Assembly (NCBI RefSeq): GCF_042140245.1 | Contig: NZ_CP159483.1 | Span: 2,914,001 to 2,978,000 of the forward strand | DNA length: 64,000 bases | Reading direction: 5' to 3' | From: MH13 sp042140245 | Lineage (GTDB): Bacteria; Pseudomonadota; Alphaproteobacteria; Rhizobiales; MH13 | In this document: positions 8,491 to 16,734 of the stretch, in pieces | How positions within the stretch are numbered: the first letter of the stretch is position 1 | Layout: every line of letters begins with the position of its first letter | Notes under the pieces: model-generated | What the model saw: the letters and a program-made list of their open reading frames with translations, nothing else | Told to the model about the DNA's origin: nothing | The model's database searches: none | Made by a program: the position numbers and the translations under genes

Positions 8491-9808
8491 AGCGCAGCGC
8501 CTCAACTGGATCGAGTTTGGCAGCACGCCATGCTGGGTAGAGCGTGGCCAACAAGGACAAAGCCAAGGCAATGATCAAAATGGCTGAAGTTTCCATAGGG
8601 TCCATGTCAGCCGGCAGGCGTGAAAGGTAATAGAGTTCGGGGGAAAACAGTTCGGTGCGTGTCAGCGTTGATATCAACTGACGTATGTTTTCCGCATTGA
8701 GGCAAATGATTGTGCCCAGAACGAACCCACATGCTGTACCGACCAGTCCGATACTGGCACCTGTCATCACAAACACTCGCATAATGGCACCGCGCGAGGC
8801 ACCCATGGTGCGCAAGATCGCAATGTCGCGCCCCTTGTCCTTCACCAGCATGATCATGCCCGAAACCACATTCAGGGCCGCCACAAGCACAATCATGGTG
8901 AGAATCAGGAACATGACGTTCCGTTCCACCTCAAGCGCAGCAAAAAAGGTGAGGTTACGTTGCCGCCAATCGACGCTGAACAGCGAGCGTTGCGCCGCGT
9001 TTTCGATGGTCGCGCGCATTTCGCCAATCGCGTCTGGGTCCTCAACATAGACATCCACACCGGACACCGTGTTGCCCATGTTAAAATAAGCCTGCGCTTC
9101 AGCCAGTGGCATGAACACGAACACCAGATCGTATTCCGACATGCCAATCTCGAAGATCGCTTGCACTTGATAGGCTTTGATACGCGGCGTCACACCAAAT
9201 GGTGTAACAGACCCTCGCGGCGTCACGATGGTCACGCTGTCTCCGACCGCAACGCCCAGCTGTGAGGCAAGACGCGATCCGATGATGATGGTTTCCCCTG
9301 GCTCACCCTCGACAGGATCAAAGCCGTCGATGGTTCCACCGCGCAAAGACTGTGAAAGGGCGGGTAGCGACAGCAGATCATCTTCGCTCATGCCGCGAAC
9401 AACAACGCCGTTGCTGGCATTGGTTCCTGACGCGAGTGCCTGGCCTTCCACAAAAGGCACAGCGATCTCAACACCATCTACACCGGTCACGCGGGTCTGC
9501 ACATCACGATAGTCATCAAAGGGCCGGTCAACAGCTTGCAGAACCAGATGACCATTGATGCCAAGGATCTTATCCAGGAGCTCAGCGCGGAAGCCATTCA
9601 TGACGGCCATGACGACGATAAGGGTCGCCACGCCGAGCATGATGCCGAGGAACGAGAATCCCGCGATGACGGAGATAAAGGTTTCTTTACGGCGCGCGCG
9701 TAGATAGCGAAGCGCAATCATCCGTTCAAAACGGGAGAAGGGCCCTGTCTTTGGGGGCAATGTCGCAGTGCCATCGCTGGCCATGTCGCTTTGATCGGAA
9801 ACGCTCAC
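8483..9808 (-). CDS. lolE: Lipoprotein-releasing ABC transporter permease (LolC/LolE family)
   Basis: This is the membrane partner of LolD. The N terminus has FERMIALRYLRARRKETFISVIAGFS, typical of the family, followed by the first membrane span, a large periplasmic domain of about 220 residues, and three C-terminal spans with the cytoplasmic coupling region DIAILRTMGAS. Alphaproteobacteria often have a single permease of this kind, so LolC versus LolE cannot be decided. The start is set by a perfect AGGAGG at 9819-9824: a GTG at 9808 (spacing 10) or a TTG at 9811 (spacing 7). A GTG at 9850 has no ribosome site. It follows proS on the same strand. Confidence 0.92.
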   Translation of the reverse strand: MSVSDQSDMASDGTATLPPKTGPFSRFERMIALRYLRARRKETFISVIAGFSFLGIMLGVATLIVVMAVMNGFRAELLDKILGINGHLVLQAVDRPFDDYRDVQTRVTGVDGVEIAVPFVEGQALASGTNASNGVVVRGMSEDDLLSLPALSQSLRGGTIDGFDPVEGEPGETIIIGSRLASQLGVAVGDSVTIVTPRGSVTPFGVTPRIKAYQVQAIFEIGMSEYDLVFVFMPLAEAQAYFNMGNTVSGVDVYVEDPDAIGEMRATIENAAQRSLFSVDWRQRNLTFFAALEVERNVMFLILTMIVLVAALNVVSGMIMLVKDKGRDIAILRTMGASRGAIMRVFVMTGASIGLVGTACGFVLGTIICLNAENIRQLISTLTRTELFSPELYYLSRLPADMDPMETSAILIIALALSLLATLYPAWRAAKLDPVEALRYE

Positions 9809-9937
9809 CAAAGTCTTTCCTCCTAGACGAGATGTGCCACGATTCGCCACCTGTCGGCGAGCAAACCGACCAAGGCTGTTCTGAGCTTTCCTTAGTGTTG
9901 CAAACCAAGGCCAAAGTGAGGTGAGAGAGCCGTTGCC

Positions 9938-11263
9938 CTATTGGGAGGCTGCCAGCGCGTTCACCGCTGCGTCAGGCGACATCAGGGAACGCTCGCCGGT
10001 TTTGCGGTCTTTGACTTCCACTTCACCGTTCTTCAGTCCCTTTGGTCCGACAATGATCTGCTTGGGCAGACCGATCAGATCCATCTGGGCAAATTTGGCG
10101 CCACCGCGTGCATCCGTGTCGTCGTAGAGCACATCCAGCCCACGAGCCTGCAACTGGGCCTCAAGCGAGGTGCAAGCTGAATTGCAAGCCTCATCGCCGG
10201 ACCGCATGTTGATGATACCAACATCAAACGGCGCCACAGAGGCAGGCCAGATGATGCCATCATCATCATGCGAGGCCTCGATAATGGCAGGAACCAAGCG
10301 ACTTGGACCAATGCCATAAGAGCCCATTTCCACCGGCACATCTTTGCCATCTGGTCCGGTGACAACAGCGCCCATAGGCGCTGAATACTTGGTACCAAAA
10401 TAGAAAATGTGACCAACCTCGATGCCACGGGCCGATACGCGCCGCTCTTCTGGTACTGCCGTTTCGAAGGCAGCCTGATCGTGCATCTCATCGGTGGCCG
10501 CATAAGGCGCTGTAAAAGGAGCAACCAGATCGGCCAAGTCGCCTGAAAAGTCGGTGTCTTCGCTAGGAATCGGCAAATCAAGCATCGCCTTGTCGCAGAA
10601 GACTTCGCTTTCGCCGGTATCTGCCAGGATAATGAACTCATGGCTGAGATCACCGCCTATTGGGCCAGTGTCGGCCTTCATCGGCACGCTGGTAAGACCC
10701 ATGCGCGAAAAGGTGCGCAGATAGGCAACAAACATACGATAGTAAGCGCGACGCGCAGCCTCGGCATCCAAATCGAAGGAATAGGCATCCTTCATAAGAA
10801 ATTCGCGCGAGCGCATTGTGCCAAAGCGCGGGCGCACTTCATCACGCACCTTCCACTGGATGTGGTAGAGGTTGAGCGGCAAGTCTTTGTAAGATCGCAC
10901 ACCGGACTTGAAGATCGCGGTGATCATCTCTTCGTTCGTTGGACCGTAGAGCATTGGGCGGTCGTGCCGATCAGTGATGCGCAACATCTCTTGGCCATAG
11001 GCATCGTACCGCCCCGATTCGATCCAAAGGTCAGCCGGTTGCAACGTCGGCATCAGCACCTCAATGGCGCCGGAGCGGTCTTGCTCCTCGCGGATGATCG
11101 TGCAGATTTTGTCCAGAACGCGCTTACCCAGCGGAAGCCAAGAGTAGATGCCAGCGGCCTCTTGGCGGATCATGCCAGCGCGTAGCATGAGCCGATGGGA
11201 GACGATCTCCGCTTCACGCGGCGTTTCTTTCAGGGTCGGCAGAAAATAGCGCGACAAGCGCAT
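9938..11263 (-). CDS. proS: Proline--tRNA ligase
   Basis: ProRS charges tRNA-Pro with proline. At 441 residues it is the short form found in alphaproteobacteria, without the editing insertion of the E. coli enzyme. Class II synthetase motifs are visible: LPLGKRVLDKI and RDEVRPRFGTMRSREFLMKDAYSF (motif 2), and the C-terminal motif 3 stretch GSYGIGPSRLVPAI, followed by the anticodon-binding domain. The ATG at 11263 opens the conserved MRLSRYFLPTLKETP and has GAGG six bases upstream; the 19 extra upstream codons look non-coding. lolE and lolD follow on the same strand. Confidence 0.96.
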   Translation of the reverse strand: MRLSRYFLPTLKETPREAEIVSHRLMLRAGMIRQEAAGIYSWLPLGKRVLDKICTIIREEQDRSGAIEVLMPTLQPADLWIESGRYDAYGQEMLRITDRHDRPMLYGPTNEEMITAIFKSGVRSYKDLPLNLYHIQWKVRDEVRPRFGTMRSREFLMKDAYSFDLDAEAARRAYYRMFVAYLRTFSRMGLTSVPMKADTGPIGGDLSHEFIILADTGESEVFCDKAMLDLPIPSEDTDFSGDLADLVAPFTAPYAATDEMHDQAAFETAVPEERRVSARGIEVGHIFYFGTKYSAPMGAVVTGPDGKDVPVEMGSYGIGPSRLVPAIIEASHDDDGIIWPASVAPFDVGIINMRSGDEACNSACTSLEAQLQARGLDVLYDDTDARGGAKFAQMDLIGLPKQIIVGPKGLKNGEVEVKDRKTGERSLMSPDAAVNALAASQ

Positions 11264-11359
11264 GACAGGCCTCTTCCTTAAGGGGATCGTGGTGTTGCCT
11301 GCGCATGTGCATGAAAGCACGGGGTCATGGCAAGGCCGGATGTGGTCTGAACGCTGTGA

Positions 11360-11692
11360 CTAGTGCGGACAGGCGCTGTTTTGTTCAACCACCAAGCGCG
11401 CGCCGCCGCCCTCTGTACGAACAGACAGACCCTGTCGACGCAAGCGCAAGCGCGTTTCCTCGTCCCAGCCATAAACGTCTTGGAGGTTCACAGTTGGCCC
11501 GACATCAGCGGGCAACCCCAGCCGCACCGTTCGCGCCGTTGCGTGTGGAATCACCACCGGCGCGCTTTGGTTTGTGCAAGAAAGATGGTGGCGATTGCTG
11601 AGCGATTCTGCCGTGCCAAGGCTTACGGTCGCGAGCAGCATTGTTGCGGTGGTTGCCAGTCTCATAGCCAGTTTTTCAAGCGTCTTAGGCAT
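11360..11692 (-). CDS. Small secreted protein of unknown function
   Basis: I do not recognise this 110-residue protein. From the ATG at 11692 it has a basic start, a hydrophobic stretch (about residues 10-27, rich in Ala, Thr and Leu) that looks like a signal peptide, and a polar mature part with two Cys residues, one near its start and one three residues from the end, which could form a disulfide in the periplasm. The frame is open to 11770, and an ATG at 11665 is also possible; none has a clear ribosome site. It stands alone between proS and a long intergenic region. It may be real but lineage-specific. Confidence 0.45.
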   Translation of the reverse strand: MPKTLEKLAMRLATTATMLLATVSLGTAESLSNRHHLSCTNQSAPVVIPHATARTVRLGLPADVGPTVNLQDVYGWDEETRLRLRRQGLSVRTEGGGARLVVEQNSACPH

Positions 11693-11950
11693 GATCGATT
11701 GATAGCACGAGCGAAACCGATTGCGCACAGAGGTTTGCAACGCGGTAAACAGCACGATTTTGGCAACCAACTCTCGTACTTTGACTGCCAGTAGACAGTT
11801 TCCTACGTGAATTTACGCAAGGTTCCCCGGTGCAATCGATCTCAAACAGGTGGCGCCACATTTGTTGTGCAGCGCAGCACATTTTTTACGTGACACCCAA
11901 CCGGAAAAACGCCTACAAAGTTGTCATAAGCGGTGCCAAACCGCACAAAT

Positions 11951-12032
11951 AAATGCCAGTGGCTCAAGTCTCGGGGGGAGACGCGGGGTTAATTGGATTA
12001 CTATCGGCAGGATCGAAAGATCCTGCCTTTTT
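11951..12032 (+). ncRNA. Candidate small RNA ending in a strong terminator
   Basis: Seen directly: a short stem-loop with arms GTCTC (11968-11972) and GAGAC (11978-11982) enclosing a loop of five G; then about 23 bases; then a 9-base perfect stem closed by a GAAA tetraloop and followed by five T. No protein gene lies upstream on this strand for the terminator to serve. The 5' end is a guess: a TTGTCA at 11921-11926 could be a -35 element, but the -10 that would go with it is poor. The neighbours on both sides are on the minus strand. It could instead end an unannotated longer transcript. Confidence 0.4.
12006..12032 (+). terminator. Rho-independent terminator
   Basis: Perfect stem GGCAGGATC (12006-12014) and GATCCTGCC (12019-12027), GAAA tetraloop, then five T (12028-12032). 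The T tract shows that it works on the plus strand. Confidence 0.8.
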
Positions 12033-12161
12033 ATTTGGCAAATCAATAAGCTGAAAAAGTTTTTGAAAGCGGTTTCGAGGCACGCATGTTTATGGCGCAC
12101 AAAGCGCCAGCAATTCACAACATCAATTGCTACTTGAAGAAAATCTCTTAAGTTATTGATA

Positions 12162-12422
12162 TTATTCGCCAGGAAGCGGAAAATCCATGATCGAGATGCC
12201 GGAGTAGACAATCAACCAATAGATCACCGCAAAGACGATGCTGGCCACAACCGTGTTGCGGATGGCGATCTTCAGGAACGATGTTTTTTCCGGCGCGCTG
12301 GCTGGAGCACCTGGCACCACCTCTCCTGCTTCTGCTTGCGTACGCACGCCAAACGGCAAAACCGCAAACAGTGTGACCCACCAAACCACAAAATAGATCG
12401 CAAAAGCGCTGCCAAGCGACAT
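12162..12422 (-). CDS. DUF1467 family membrane protein
   Basis: This 86-residue protein has two predicted membrane spans, about residues 5-25 and 55-73, joined by a short loop rich in Ala, Glu and Pro. Its N-terminal span with FVVWWVTLFAVLPFGVRTQ and its place after the epimerase gene fit the alphaproteobacterial family DUF1467, whose function is not known. The start lies three bases after the mce stop, so it is the last gene of the long minus-strand run that begins at nuoA. Confidence 0.8.
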   Translation of the reverse strand: MSLGSAFAIYFVVWWVTLFAVLPFGVRTQAEAGEVVPGAPASAPEKTSFLKIAIRNTVVASIVFAVIYWLIVYSGISIMDFPLPGE

Positions 12423-12425
12423 GGG

Positions 12426-12830
12426 CTAAACCTCTTCCAGCTCGATCAATGTGCCGTTGAAGTCTTTTGGATGCAGAAACAGAACAGGTTTGCCGTGCGC
12501 CCCGATTTTAGGATCGCCTGAGCCAAGCACCCTCGCCCCCTCGGCCTTCAGCTTGTCTCGCGCCACCATGATGTCATCGACCTCAAAACACATATGATGG
12601 ATTCCGCCAGATGGGCTTCGATCCAAAAAGGCCTGAATGGGCGATCCTTCACCCAGCGGCTCCAACAGTTCCACCTTCGTGTTTGGCAGTTCGACAAACA
12701 CCACGGTTACGCCATGATCAGGCTCAGCCTGTGGTTCAGAGACAGTTGCGCCCAGTTGATCACGGTAGAGCGCGGTCGCCGAAGCAAGATCAGGAACGGC
12801 TATGGCGACATGGTTGAGGCGGCCAATCAT
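12426..12830 (-). CDS. mce: Methylmalonyl-CoA epimerase
   Basis: The enzyme interconverts the two epimers of methylmalonyl-CoA, needed for propionyl-CoA breakdown or the ethylmalonyl-CoA pathway. The 134-residue protein has the glyoxalase/VOC fold: GRLNHVAIAVPDL with the first metal-ligand His, then VELLEPLGEGSPI, GGIHHMCFEVDD with another metal ligand, and a closing HPKDFNGTLIELEE with the ligand Glu. The ATG at 12830 overlaps the rnj stop codon by one base (TGATG), which points to coupled translation; a GTG one codon earlier is possible. Confidence 0.93.
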   Translation of the reverse strand: MIGRLNHVAIAVPDLASATALYRDQLGATVSEPQAEPDHGVTVVFVELPNTKVELLEPLGEGSPIQAFLDRSPSGGIHHMCFEVDDIMVARDKLKAEGARVLGSGDPKIGAHGKPVLFLHPKDFNGTLIELEEV

Positions 12831-14509
12831 CACGTGGCACCCTTATCGATGAGCAATGCGTGAACATGTACCACAGGGCGTTTGCCCCAGGCTTCGCGCA
12901 CTTTGCCGCGCACCGATTTGCGCAAACTTTCCGACACAGCATCAACATCGCGACGCCGGGCCATTGGTAGCGCTCGCAAAGCTTGGCTTGTCGCGGTCAA
13001 CACGTAGCTGTCCGCATCCTCATCATCCAACTGGTCGGGCAAACCATCCACGATCACCTCGATATCACTGACCAGCTTGCCAGCAGCCGACAGTCCAAGC
13101 GCAATGGTGATTACACCTACGTCGGCCAATGTGCGGCGCTCATAAACTCCGCTATCGCCTGGCAGAGTAAGCAAGTTGCCGTCTTTAACGTAAAAGCCTT
13201 GCTCAATTCCATCGACGATCTCAGCCCCGTCAGCGCGAATTTCCAAGATGTCACCATCGTTTACAATGGTTGCGCCATAGCCATGCTCTTTGGCGAGTTT
13301 GGCATGGGCGTTCATGTGCCGCGCCTCTCCGTGCACCGGCACGACTGTCGTCGGTTTGAGCGCTGAATAAAGGTGAACCAATTCGCCGCGCCTTGGGTGT
13401 CCGGAGACATGGATTGGCGCATCGGCATCAGTGATGATCTTGATGCCCGTTGCTGCGAGCTTGTTCATGATGCGTAGCACCCCGCGCTCGTTTCCTGGGA
13501 TGATGCGTGACGAAAAGACGACGGTGTCTCCACGCGTCAGGGAAAGATGCGGATGATCGTGCTCTGCGGTGCGCGACAACGCTGCGCGCTCTTCGCCTTG
13601 TGATCCTGTGAGCAGGATGAGCGCCTTGTTGCGCGCGATGCGATCGAAACTGCGCATATCTTCAATTGGCGGCAGATCGGTAAGGATCCCAAGATCAACG
13701 CCAACGCCAATGACACGCTGAAGTGCCCTTCCCGCCAGCACGACTGTGCGCCCAGCATCGCGAGCCGCGTCTAGAATCGACTTGATACGGGCCATGTTGG
13801 AGGAAAAGAGCGTCACGCAAATGCGCTGCTCGGCCTCATTGATGACCTTTGCCAACGCTTTGCCGACCTCAGCTTCGGTAGGGCTTTCCCCGTCACGCAT
13901 AGCATTGGTGCTGTCGCCCATGACGGCATCGACGGGACCAGCGTCACGAAAGGCTTTGAAATCGGCAAGTGAGGTTGGTTCGCCAATGATGGGTTCAGCG
14001 TCCAGCTTCCAATCGCCTGTATGCACGACACGACGATCCCCAGCCTCAATCATCAAGGAATGACTCTCAGGGATCGAATGGGAAACGGGTACAGCTGTAA
14101 GTGTGAAGTCACCAACTGAAAACGGAGCACGGGGTTCAAAACGCTGAAAATCGATGGCGTGGAACACCTGATCTGACGGATTCTTGGCCTCAAGCAGTGC
14201 CTGGGCAAAGGCGCTGATGTACACCGGCGCCTGAAGATGCGGCCAAAGCGTTAGAAGCGCGCCGATATGGTCCTCATGCGCGTGGGTAATGACGATGCCA
14301 TCCAGCTTGTCGCGACGCTTCTCGATGTAGCTGATGTCAGGCGTGATCAGATCAATGCCAGGAAGGTCTGGACCAGCAAACGAAACGCCACAATCAATCA
14401 TGATGAACCGGCGCCCTTTGCCTGACCCGTAGCCATACAGCGCCAAATTCATGCCGATTTCGCCCACCCCGCCCAAAGGCATGAATGTGAAGGTTGGAGC
14501 TTTGCTCAT
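12830..14509 (-). CDS. rnj: Ribonuclease J
   Basis: RNase J is a metallo-beta-lactamase/beta-CASP nuclease that processes and degrades RNA from 5' ends. The 559-residue protein carries the Zn-binding motif HAHEDH at residues 76-81, the later His/Asp ligands (VSHSIPESHSL; HTGDWKLD), the beta-CASP region (LFSSNMARIKS; LTGSQGEERAALSR) and the C-terminal HVSGHPRRGELVHL. In alphaproteobacteria this enzyme coexists with RNase E and matures rRNA ends. It sits between birA and mce with short gaps, so it appears to be part of the nuo-led transcription unit. Confidence 0.95.
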   Translation of the reverse strand: MSKAPTFTFMPLGGVGEIGMNLALYGYGSGKGRRFIMIDCGVSFAGPDLPGIDLITPDISYIEKRRDKLDGIVITHAHEDHIGALLTLWPHLQAPVYISAFAQALLEAKNPSDQVFHAIDFQRFEPRAPFSVGDFTLTAVPVSHSIPESHSLMIEAGDRRVVHTGDWKLDAEPIIGEPTSLADFKAFRDAGPVDAVMGDSTNAMRDGESPTEAEVGKALAKVINEAEQRICVTLFSSNMARIKSILDAARDAGRTVVLAGRALQRVIGVGVDLGILTDLPPIEDMRSFDRIARNKALILLTGSQGEERAALSRTAEHDHPHLSLTRGDTVVFSSRIIPGNERGVLRIMNKLAATGIKIITDADAPIHVSGHPRRGELVHLYSALKPTTVVPVHGEARHMNAHAKLAKEHGYGATIVNDGDILEIRADGAEIVDGIEQGFYVKDGNLLTLPGDSGVYERRTLADVGVITIALGLSAAGKLVSDIEVIVDGLPDQLDDEDADSYVLTATSQALRALPMARRRDVDAVSESLRKSVRGKVREAWGKRPVVHVHALLIDKGAT

Positions 14510-14550
14510 AGTGGCTCTTCTGCTGCGGTCCGGCGCTTAGCGTGCGGATC

Positions 14551-15279
14551 CTATTGCGATTTGATGACGATATCGCCGGTGCGGATGGCGCGCATAGCGC
14601 CGGAGTCCAGCCGTACCATCAAGGCACCATCAGATGCCAGATGGTCAAAGGTGCCGTGTAAGTCTTCGCTGCCCATCCGCACGGTGATTGGCGCGCCAAT
14701 ACCGGTCGCGTGCTGCATCCAGGCCGGAATGATTGACTGCGGCGCGCTGTCCAACTGCGCCAAGCTATGGCTCAGTGTTCCTCGCAGGCTTGCAAACACA
14801 TCGCCCGCCGTTGCGCTCGCTCCCTGCTCGGAAAGATAGGTGACGGCGCGTCCCTCTATCTCGGGCGCATGTTCAATGTTGAGCCCAATTCCAATCGCAA
14901 TCAACGGCGGATGACCAGGTAGTGTTTTCTGCTCGATGAGGATGCCCGAGGTTTTGGCACCGTCTATCAACACATCGTTGGGCCACTTAAGGCCAACCTC
15001 GCTTTGACGCTCCGGTGGCAGATGCTTGGCCATGGCATGGTAGACGGCCAATGATACGGCAAACGGCAAAAGCTGAAGCGCATCAGGCGGGGGCGTAACA
15101 TATGTCGAATAGAGATTGCCCGGTGCAGAAACCCAATGGCGGTCCATCCGCCCGCGCCCCTGCGTCTGTTCATCTGCGGTCAGCCAAAACGGTACCGCTT
15201 CTCCTTGGCCAACCATGGCCCAAGCCTCTGTGAGCGTCGACCCAACGCTGGAGAGGTGGAAATGCGGCGTGTTTGGCAA
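14551..15279 (-). CDS. birA: Biotin--[acetyl-CoA-carboxylase] ligase
   Basis: The enzyme attaches biotin to the carboxyl carrier protein of acetyl-CoA carboxylase. The 242-residue protein has the biotinoyl-AMP loop GRGR at residues 41-44 and the active-site motif KWPNDV at residues 98-103, followed by GILIEQ and GIGLNI. There is no N-terminal DNA-binding domain, so unlike E. coli BirA it should not be a repressor. It starts six bases after nuoN ends and is followed by rnj, an arrangement common in rhizobia. Confidence 0.94.
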   Translation of the reverse strand: MPNTPHFHLSSVGSTLTEAWAMVGQGEAVPFWLTADEQTQGRGRMDRHWVSAPGNLYSTYVTPPPDALQLLPFAVSLAVYHAMAKHLPPERQSEVGLKWPNDVLIDGAKTSGILIEQKTLPGHPPLIAIGIGLNIEHAPEIEGRAVTYLSEQGASATAGDVFASLRGTLSHSLAQLDSAPQSIIPAWMQHATGIGAPITVRMGSEDLHGTFDHLASDGALMVRLDSGAMRAIRTGDIVIKSQ

Positions 15280-15285
15280 GACTCT

Positions 15286-16719
15286 TTAGAACAGGCTCGC
15301 GGCTGCGCGGTCTGCCCAGGAGGTCAGCGGACCAGCAACAAACACGAAGAAAACCACGAACAGGCCAGAGGCCCAGGTCACCGTGCGCAGTTCGATAGCC
15401 GCGGGCACAAAGCCTTCCACAGGCTCATCAAAGTACATGATCTTGATGATGCGCAGATAGTAGACCGCTCCGACAACGCTGGCGAGAACGCCGATGATGG
15501 CAAGCGCATAAAGCTCTGCCTCAATGGCCGCCAGGAAGACAAAGTACTTGGCAAAAAAGCCTGCCAACGGCGGGATACCGGCCAGCGAGAACAGAAGCAT
15601 TGCCAGGAAAAAAGCCTGCACAGGATTGGTTTTGGAGAGGCCTGCAAGCTCGTCAATCTCTTCCACCATGCCGCCAGCTCGGCGCATGGAAAGAATGATG
15701 GCGAATGCACCAAGGGTCATGGCGGCGTAGATCGCCATATAAATCACCACCCCTTGAACGCCAGCCTGTGTGCCAGCGGCAAGCCCGACCAATGCAAAGC
15801 CCATATGCCCGATAGACGAATAGGCCATAAGACGTTTGATGTTGCGCTGACCGATGGCCGCAAACGCACCGAGCACCATGGAGGCAATGGCCACAAAGGT
15901 GAGCACTTGCTGCCACTCGCGGGTTGCCGGTTCGAAGGCGTCCACAGCGATCCGCACAAGCAGTGCCATGGCTGCGATTTTTGGTGCAGCGGCAAAGAAC
16001 GCCGTGATCGGAGTTGGTGACCCCTCGTAGACATCAGGCGTCCACATGTGGAACGGCACGGCGGAAATCTTGAAAACAAGACCGGCCAAAATGAACACCA
16101 GGCCGAAGATCACACCGGTGGAAACACCACCCGCCTGAAGCGTGTCGGCAATTGGGCCAAACTCGGTGTGGCCGGTAAAACCGTAGACCAGTGAGGCACC
16201 ATAAAGCAGCATGCCTGAGGAGAGCGCACCCAGAACGAAGTATTTCAGACCGGCTTCAGATGCGCGGGTGGAATCGCGATTGATGGCGGCAGTCACGTAG
16301 AGCGCCAGAGACATAAGTTCCAGGCCGAGATAAAGCGCGATCAGCGTTGTCGCCGAGACCATCATGCCCATGCCGAGCGTTGCCAGTACGATCAACACCG
16401 GCAGCTCAAAACGGCCATAGCCCTCACGTTGAACAAAATCCACACCAAGCGACAACGCGATTGCCGCAGCAGCAAAGATTAACACCTTCATCGTCCGCGC
16501 AAACTCATCCATCACGAACGCGCCATTCATGGTCATGCCCGCGGGCGCCAGAAGCGTGAGCACCAAAGCAACCACCAACAGGCCAATGGCCAGACCGGTG
16601 ATCAGGTTGGTGCTGTCGGATTTGCGGAACACGCCAAACATCAGCATTACCATAGCGCCGATGGCCAGAACGATCTCTGGCAGCGCTGGCATCAGGTCTG
16701 GGAGGGCTGGCTGAAGCAT
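15286..16719 (-). CDS. nuoN: NADH-quinone oxidoreductase subunit N
   Basis: NuoN is one of the three antiporter-like proton-pumping subunits in the membrane arm of complex I. The 477-residue protein is almost all membrane helices. Family landmarks include LGLELMSLALYV, the helix with KISAVPFHMWTPDVYEGSPTP containing a conserved Lys and His, and KRLMAYSSIGHMGFAL. It is the last nuo gene, 15 bases after nuoM, and is followed directly by birA. Confidence 0.97.
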   Translation of the reverse strand: MLQPALPDLMPALPEIVLAIGAMVMLMFGVFRKSDSTNLITGLAIGLLVVALVLTLLAPAGMTMNGAFVMDEFARTMKVLIFAAAAIALSLGVDFVQREGYGRFELPVLIVLATLGMGMMVSATTLIALYLGLELMSLALYVTAAINRDSTRASEAGLKYFVLGALSSGMLLYGASLVYGFTGHTEFGPIADTLQAGGVSTGVIFGLVFILAGLVFKISAVPFHMWTPDVYEGSPTPITAFFAAAPKIAAMALLVRIAVDAFEPATREWQQVLTFVAIASMVLGAFAAIGQRNIKRLMAYSSIGHMGFALVGLAAGTQAGVQGVVIYMAIYAAMTLGAFAIILSMRRAGGMVEEIDELAGLSKTNPVQAFFLAMLLFSLAGIPPLAGFFAKYFVFLAAIEAELYALAIIGVLASVVGAVYYLRIIKIMYFDEPVEGFVPAAIELRTVTWASGLFVVFFVFVAGPLTSWADRAAASLF

Positions 16720-16734
16720 GAGTGTCTCTGAAGC

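Larger units (their letters stand above)
11693..12161. other. Intergenic region with a candidate small RNA
   Basis: A stretch of about 470 bases without a convincing protein gene. A plus-strand frame at 11850-12137 crosses a terminator hairpin and has no ribosome site, so I reject it. What the region does hold is a pair of hairpins ending in a U tract on the plus strand (11968-12032), listed separately. Confidence 0.5.

Noticed and set aside
11850..12137. Plus-strand ORF of 95 codons
   Set aside because: It reads through a strong terminator hairpin, has no ribosome site and no family resemblance; the small RNA reading explains the region better.
11924..12211. Minus-strand ORF of 95 codons across the intergenic region and the DUF1467 end
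   Set aside because: It overlaps the 3' end of the DUF1467 gene in another frame and crosses both hairpins; no coding sign.
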